Shown piece by piece: positions 61,231-64,000 of a stretch of DNA of 64,000 bases. The notes below the pieces were generated by a model. The model did no database searches. It was not told the DNA's origin and was given only the letters and a program-made list of their open reading frames with translations. The stretch lies in assembly GCA_045659745.1 (NCBI GenBank), contig JAZRCL010000089.1, forward strand, positions 13,937 through 77,936. The letters are read 5' to 3'. The stretch's first letter is position 1. Each line of letters opens with the position of its first letter. Both the position numbers and the translations under genes were made by a program. The stretch is from SVTX01 sp045659745 (GTDB lineage: Bacteria; Bacillota; Clostridia; Oscillospirales; CAG-272).

Positions 61231-62043
61231 ATGAACACTCAACAAATAATTTCAAAAAAGAGAGAGCTTTTGGAAAAGGACAGATACTCCTTTGATGACC
61301 TTGTACTTATCGTTGAGCTTTTGCGCAGTGAGGGTGGATGTCCTTGGGATATTGAGCAGACTCACAAGAGCATCCGAAACGACTTTATCGAGGAGACCTA
61401 CGAGGTAATTGAGGCAATAGATACCGAGGATCCCGTACTTTTGCGCGAGGAGCTTGGCGACGTGCTTTTGCAGGTGGTATTCCACACAAGAATCGAGACC
61501 GAGGAGCAGAGATTTGATATAAACGACGTCGCAAACGATATCTGTGCAAAGCTTATACACCGCCACCCCCACGTTTTTGCAGAATTGCAGGTTAAGGACA
61601 GTGCAGAGGTCTTGAATAACTGGGAGAAGATAAAGGTGGAGGAAAAGAGCAGACTAACACTCACCGATAAGCTGACTGCAATACCGCCTATGCTTCCCGC
61701 GCTTATCAGAGCACAGAAGGTTGGTAAGAAGGCAAGCTTTTTTGATTTTGAAAATATTGATGACGTGTACGCAAAGCTCTACGAGGAGATAGACGAGGTA
61801 AAAGCTGCCGCGCAAACAGGGAATAAAGAGGACATTCAGGAGGAGCTTGGAGACCTTCTTTTGACAGTCACAAGTCTTGCGCGCAAGCTTGGAGTCAACT
61901 CCGAGGAGGCGCTTTTCGGAGCAACCAATAAATTTATAGATCGTTTCTCAAAAGTTGAAAAAGCTGTTATAGCACAAGGAAAAAACGTGGAAAACATGAG
62001 CATGACCGAGCTTGACGAGGTCTGGGATGGCATAAAACACTAA
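61231..62043 (+). CDS. mazG: Nucleoside triphosphate pyrophosphohydrolase MazG
   Basis: 270 residues with two MazG domains. The first includes CPWDIEQTHKSIRNDFIEETYEVIEAID and EELGDVLLQVVFH; the second YEEIDEVKAA and EELGDLLLTVTSLAR, both with the EExxE and ExxD metal motifs. It hydrolyses NTPs and dNTPs to monophosphates and pyrophosphate to sanitise the nucleotide pool. The Bacillus counterpart YabN has an extra N-terminal methylase domain that is absent here. Confidence 0.95.
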   Translation: MNTQQIISKKRELLEKDRYSFDDLVLIVELLRSEGGCPWDIEQTHKSIRNDFIEETYEVIEAIDTEDPVLLREELGDVLLQVVFHTRIETEEQRFDINDVANDICAKLIHRHPHVFAELQVKDSAEVLNNWEKIKVEEKSRLTLTDKLTAIPPMLPALIRAQKVGKKASFFDFENIDDVYAKLYEEIDEVKAAAQTGNKEDIQEELGDLLLTVTSLARKLGVNSEEALFGATNKFIDRFSKVEKAVIAQGKNVENMSMTELDEVWDGIKH

Positions 62044-62111
62044 AAAACACTTTATTTGATCATTTTTTTGTAAAAAATGTGATTTTATAGTAAAATTTTC
62101 CGAAAAAACTA

Positions 62112-62140
62112 TTGAAATATCATAAAAAATGTGCTATAAT
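62112..62140 (+). promoter_or_regulatory. Promoter of hup
   Basis: TTGAAA (62112-62117), 17 bp, TATAAT (62135-62140) with extended -10 TG. The preceding 62044-62110 stretch is AT-rich, as expected for a strong UP-type region. Confidence 0.8.
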
Positions 62141-62177
62141 CAAACTGTAAAAAACAAAAAAAGGAAGGTATTTTACC

Positions 62178-62453
62178 ATGAATAAGTTACAACTCACAGA
62201 AGCAGTTGCAGCTAAGGCTGGCATCTCTAAGAAGGCAGCAGCAGAGGCTGTTGGCGCAGTTCTCGACGTTATCTCTGAGACTCTCGCAGCAGGCGAAGAC
62301 ATTAAGCTCACAGGATTCGGTTCTTTCGAGGTTAAGGATCGCGCAGCAAGAGAAGGCAGAAACCCCAAGACAGGTGAAACCGTTCAGATCGCAGCTTCCA
62401 AGTATGTATCCTTCAGTGCAGGCAGCACCCTCAAGGATAAGGTTAATGGATGA
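62178..62453 (+). CDS. hup: HU family DNA-binding protein
   Basis: 91 residues: MNKLQLTEAVAAKAGISKKAAAEAV, helical dimer part, then GFGSFEVKDRAAREGRNPKTGETV, the DNA-bending arm with the proline of RNPKTGE. HU compacts and bends chromosomal DNA. Codon use is very biased, as expected for an abundant protein, and AAGGAAGG gives a strong ribosome site. It overlaps rqcP by 4 bp. Confidence 0.97.
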   Translation: MNKLQLTEAVAAKAGISKKAAAEAVGAVLDVISETLAAGEDIKLTGFGSFEVKDRAAREGRNPKTGETVQIAASKYVSFSAGSTLKDKVNG

Positions 62454-62695
62454 GACTTGATAAATATCTCAAGGTTTCAAGAATCATAAAGCGCAGAACA
62501 GTCGCTAACGAGGCTTGCGATGCAGAGCACGTGACCGTGAACGGCAGACAGGCTAAGGCCTCTTATGAGGTGAAGACAGGCGATATTATCGAGATCAGCT
62601 TTGGTCAGAGAAATCTCAAGGTCAGGGTTCTTGACGTAAAGGATTATACCGCAAAGGCAGATGCATCATCGCTTTACGAGGTATTGAATAATTGA
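62450..62695 (+). CDS. rqcP: S4 domain protein RqcP (YabO/YlmH-like)
   Basis: 81 residues, almost entirely an S4 RNA-binding domain (MRLDKYLKVSRIIKRRTVANEAC, VNGRQAKASYEVKTGDII). RqcP helps RqcH add C-terminal alanine tails to nascent chains on obstructed 50S subunits. It is translationally coupled to hup, which would keep it highly expressed. Its last codons contain the -35 box of the sigma-E-like yabP promoter. Confidence 0.94.
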   Translation: MRLDKYLKVSRIIKRRTVANEACDAEHVTVNGRQAKASYEVKTGDIIEISFGQRNLKVRVLDVKDYTAKADASSLYEVLNN

Positions 62696-62714
62696 AAAAA
62701 ACTCCGCATATAAT
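62686..62714 (+). promoter_or_regulatory. Sigma-E-like promoter of yabP-yabQ
   Basis: GAATAAT (62686-62692), 14 bp, CATATAAT (62707-62714). The -35 box fits KMATATW at 6 of 7. In Bacillus yabP-yabQ is transcribed by sigma-E. The -10 box is inside the 5' arm of the terminator-like hairpin at 62701-62738. Confidence 0.6.
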
Positions 62715-62744
62715 GTACAAACATTATTATGCGGAGGTTTTTTT
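62701..62744 (+). terminator. hup-rqcP terminator overlapping the yabP ribosome site
   Basis: ACTCCGCATATAATGT and ACATTATTATGCGGAGGT pair with one bulge around loop ACAA. Seven T (62738-62744) follow, then ATG 62745. The 3' arm carries the Shine-Dalgarno GGAGG. Confidence 0.8.
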
Positions 62745-63005
62745 ATGCCCGAGAAATCAGTACATTCATTTGTGTCTGAGTTAAGACAGAATATCAAGAT
62801 AAACGGGGTTGAGGACGTTATAAGCTTTGACGAGGGGGAGGTGGTGCTTCAAACCTCTTGCGGAGGAATGACGCTTGAGGGCGAGGGACTTCACATTGGC
62901 GTCTTGAGCGTAGAGCAGGGAGTGGTAGAGGTGGACGGCAGAATAGACGGTGTTTACTATTTTGACAACACACTTCAAAAGAAAAAGCTTTTCGGCAAGA
63001 GATAA
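62745..63005 (+). CDS. yabP: Sporulation protein YabP
   Basis: 86 residues. The YabP/YqfC core is recognisable: NGVEDVISFDEGEVVLQTSCGGMTLEGEGLHIGVL, then VEQGVVEVDGRIDGVYYFD. It works with YabQ in spore cortex formation in the mother cell. The ribosome site lies in a terminator-like hairpin and a sigma-E-like promoter starts inside it, so expression should be tied to sporulation. Confidence 0.92.
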   Translation: MPEKSVHSFVSELRQNIKINGVEDVISFDEGEVVLQTSCGGMTLEGEGLHIGVLSVEQGVVEVDGRIDGVYYFDNTLQKKKLFGKR

Positions 63006-63036
63006 TTTGAAAACTCGGAAAGGAATTATCTGAAAG

Positions 63037-63624
63037 ATGATATTCAATTTGCAGGGTGAAACTCTGCTTTTGATATTGCGGTCGTTTCTGTCGGGCGCTC
63101 TACTCGGGGTGATGTACGATGTTTTTACTACCCTGCTTAAGGACCCGCCATCGGACGCGAAAAGACTTATAAAAATTATATTTTCTTGTCTGCTTTTTGT
63201 ATTTGACTTTTTGTTTTGCCTCTGCTCTGGAGTGACGGCGTTGCTTCTTATGTATTACTCAAACAGAGGATTTTTTAGAGCGATAGTGCTACCTATTATG
63301 TTTTTGGGATTTATATGCTTTCGGGTATCCCTCGGCAGACTTTTTCGTAGATTTTTACGCTTTTTCTACGGCATTATATTCAAGCTCATTAAAATTTTGC
63401 TCATTCCGATTAAATTCATCAAATCCAAACTGATTTTACTCTATCACTTGACAATAGGCAAAATTCTTGCTAAAATAGTATTACGGGTAAGGACTGCGAT
63501 GGAAGAGAAAAGACTTCGCGCGCAACAGACCGCTGTGCAGGACACACCCGAAATACCAGAGGAGGAATTTGTGCATGTCGGAAAAGCTTCAGGATATAGA
63601 AAAAGCGGAAGAATTAAATTCTGA
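63037..63624 (+). CDS. yabQ: Sporulation protein YabQ
   Basis: 195 residues with about four N-terminal membrane spans (roughly 5-25, 45-70, 75-100 and 108-125). The family start is FNLQGETLLLILRSFLSGALLGVMYDVF. A basic cytosolic tail (ending KASGYRKSGRIKF) follows. YabQ is a membrane protein needed for the spore cortex. Its last 50 bp overlap the divIC start in another frame. Confidence 0.92.
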   Translation: MIFNLQGETLLLILRSFLSGALLGVMYDVFTTLLKDPPSDAKRLIKIIFSCLLFVFDFLFCLCSGVTALLLMYYSNRGFFRAIVLPIMFLGFICFRVSLGRLFRRFLRFFYGIIFKLIKILLIPIKFIKSKLILLYHLTIGKILAKIVLRVRTAMEEKRLRAQQTAVQDTPEIPEEEFVHVGKASGYRKSGRIKF

Positions 63625-63988
63625 CCTTGAAAACAACGCTGAAAATATTGAATACGAGCTGCCCGACGAAAAATCTCCCGTGGCCGAGGCAGTAGCCGTA
63701 GCGGCAAAAAGACCGCTCGTATCTACTGCGCTAAAGCTTCTTTTGGTAGGACTGCTTGTTTCGGCTATAATTATTTTTGTAGCAAGCTTTATAAGATACT
63801 CTGAGCTTCAGAATCAAAAGAGAGCTTTGAGCGAGCAGATAAAAGAAACCGAGGAAAACATAGAGGAAACCGAATATCTACTTGGCATTCCTCTTACCGA
63901 TAAGGACTATATAATTCGTATAGCAAAGGAAAAGCTGGGACTTTTCCTGCCCGACGAGATAGTATATTACAGTGATCTCAACGATTAA
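63575..63988 (+). CDS. divIC: Septum formation initiator DivIC/FtsB family
   Basis: 137 residues from ATG 63575, 9 bp after AGAGGAGG; a TTG two codons earlier is too close to that site. An acidic cytosolic head (about 45 residues) is followed by one span (about 50-70) and an external coiled coil (RYSELQNQKRALSEQIKETEENIEE). The C-terminal IIRIAKEKLGLFLPDEIVYY is the DivIC/FtsB motif. DivIC joins FtsL and DivIB in the divisome. The gene ends 12 bp before the window edge; downstream context is not seen. Confidence 0.92.
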   Translation: MSEKLQDIEKAEELNSDLENNAENIEYELPDEKSPVAEAVAVAAKRPLVSTALKLLLVGLLVSAIIIFVASFIRYSELQNQKRALSEQIKETEENIEETEYLLGIPLTDKDYIIRIAKEKLGLFLPDEIVYYSDLND

Positions 63989-64000
63989 AAAAGGAAACCT

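Overview
The window is one continuous stretch of a low-to-moderate GC Firmicutes chromosome, most likely an endospore-forming member of the Clostridia (Oscillospiraceae/Christensenellales-like). The signs are sporulation genes (ylbJ, yqfC, yqfD, spoVB, yabP, yabQ), a valine T-box, FakA/FakB, CdaA-CdaR, the mazG-hup-rqcP-yabP-yabQ-divIC cluster, and near-consensus housekeeping promoters (TTGACA-N17-TATAAT). Species cannot be named from the sequence alone. Almost everything is core chromosome; there is no prophage, IS transposase or CRISPR array.

Layout. 1-3.8 kb, minus strand: a PadR regulator with a DUF1700 membrane partner, a small membrane protein and topoisomerase III. 4-6.6 kb, plus: a fatty-acid kinase pair (FakB-like DegV protein and FakA). 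6.6-14 kb, minus: iron alcohol dehydrogenase behind a Rex-like operator, a HAD phosphatase, a DUF4349 lipoprotein, valS with a T-box leader, and a flavin reductase-rubredoxin fusion. 14-15.5 kb: an orphan exported protein, then one intact tRNA-Thr(GGT) between broken tRNA copies invaded by short palindromic repeats. 15.5-22.1 kb: ylbJ divergent from yqfC-yqfD-phoH-ybeY-era-recO, with a MITE-like element between yqfD and phoH. 22.2-23.8 kb: repeats around an orphan gene, then yajC and yrzE. 24-28.4 kb: rimM-trmD, an O-antigen ligase-like protein and two DUF4330-type proteins. 28.5-37.5 kb: HPr, uvrC, rsmD, coaD, a membrane protein, uvrB, uvrA. 37.5-45.5 kb: a hairpin-rich noncoding block, PHP histidinol phosphatase, an HD/DUF5662 fusion, a D,D-carboxypeptidase, pgi, a small P-loop protein, an Lrp regulator with an aminotransferase, and a membrane protein. 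45.6-57.4 kb: pncB, cdaA, cdaR, a COG2509-type flavoprotein, recJ, rel, dtd, hemZ. 57.4-64 kb: a uridine kinase-like protein, an amidohydrolase, spoVB, mazG, hup, rqcP, yabP, yabQ, divIC.

How the genes work together: UvrA, UvrB and UvrC form the complete excision-repair nuclease, and RecJ and RecO add recombinational repair. Rel, CdaA/CdaR and the HD protein handle nucleotide second messengers or related nucleotides. YajC, CdaR, the D,D-carboxypeptidase, the O-antigen ligase-like protein, SpoVB and DivIC act at the envelope. RqcP, YbeY, Era, RimM, TrmD, RsmD, ValS and Dtd act in translation and its quality control.

The most striking regulatory pattern is a compact element found three times, upstream of yrzE, the D,D-carboxypeptidase gene and yabP. 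In each, a terminator-like hairpin has the next gene's Shine-Dalgarno in its 3' arm, its T-run is the spacer to the ATG, and a sigma-E-like promoter (N14 spacing) has its -10 box in the 5' arm. This suggests that read-through transcripts terminate while sporulation transcripts start in the loop and leave the ribosome site free. This is an inference from sequence.
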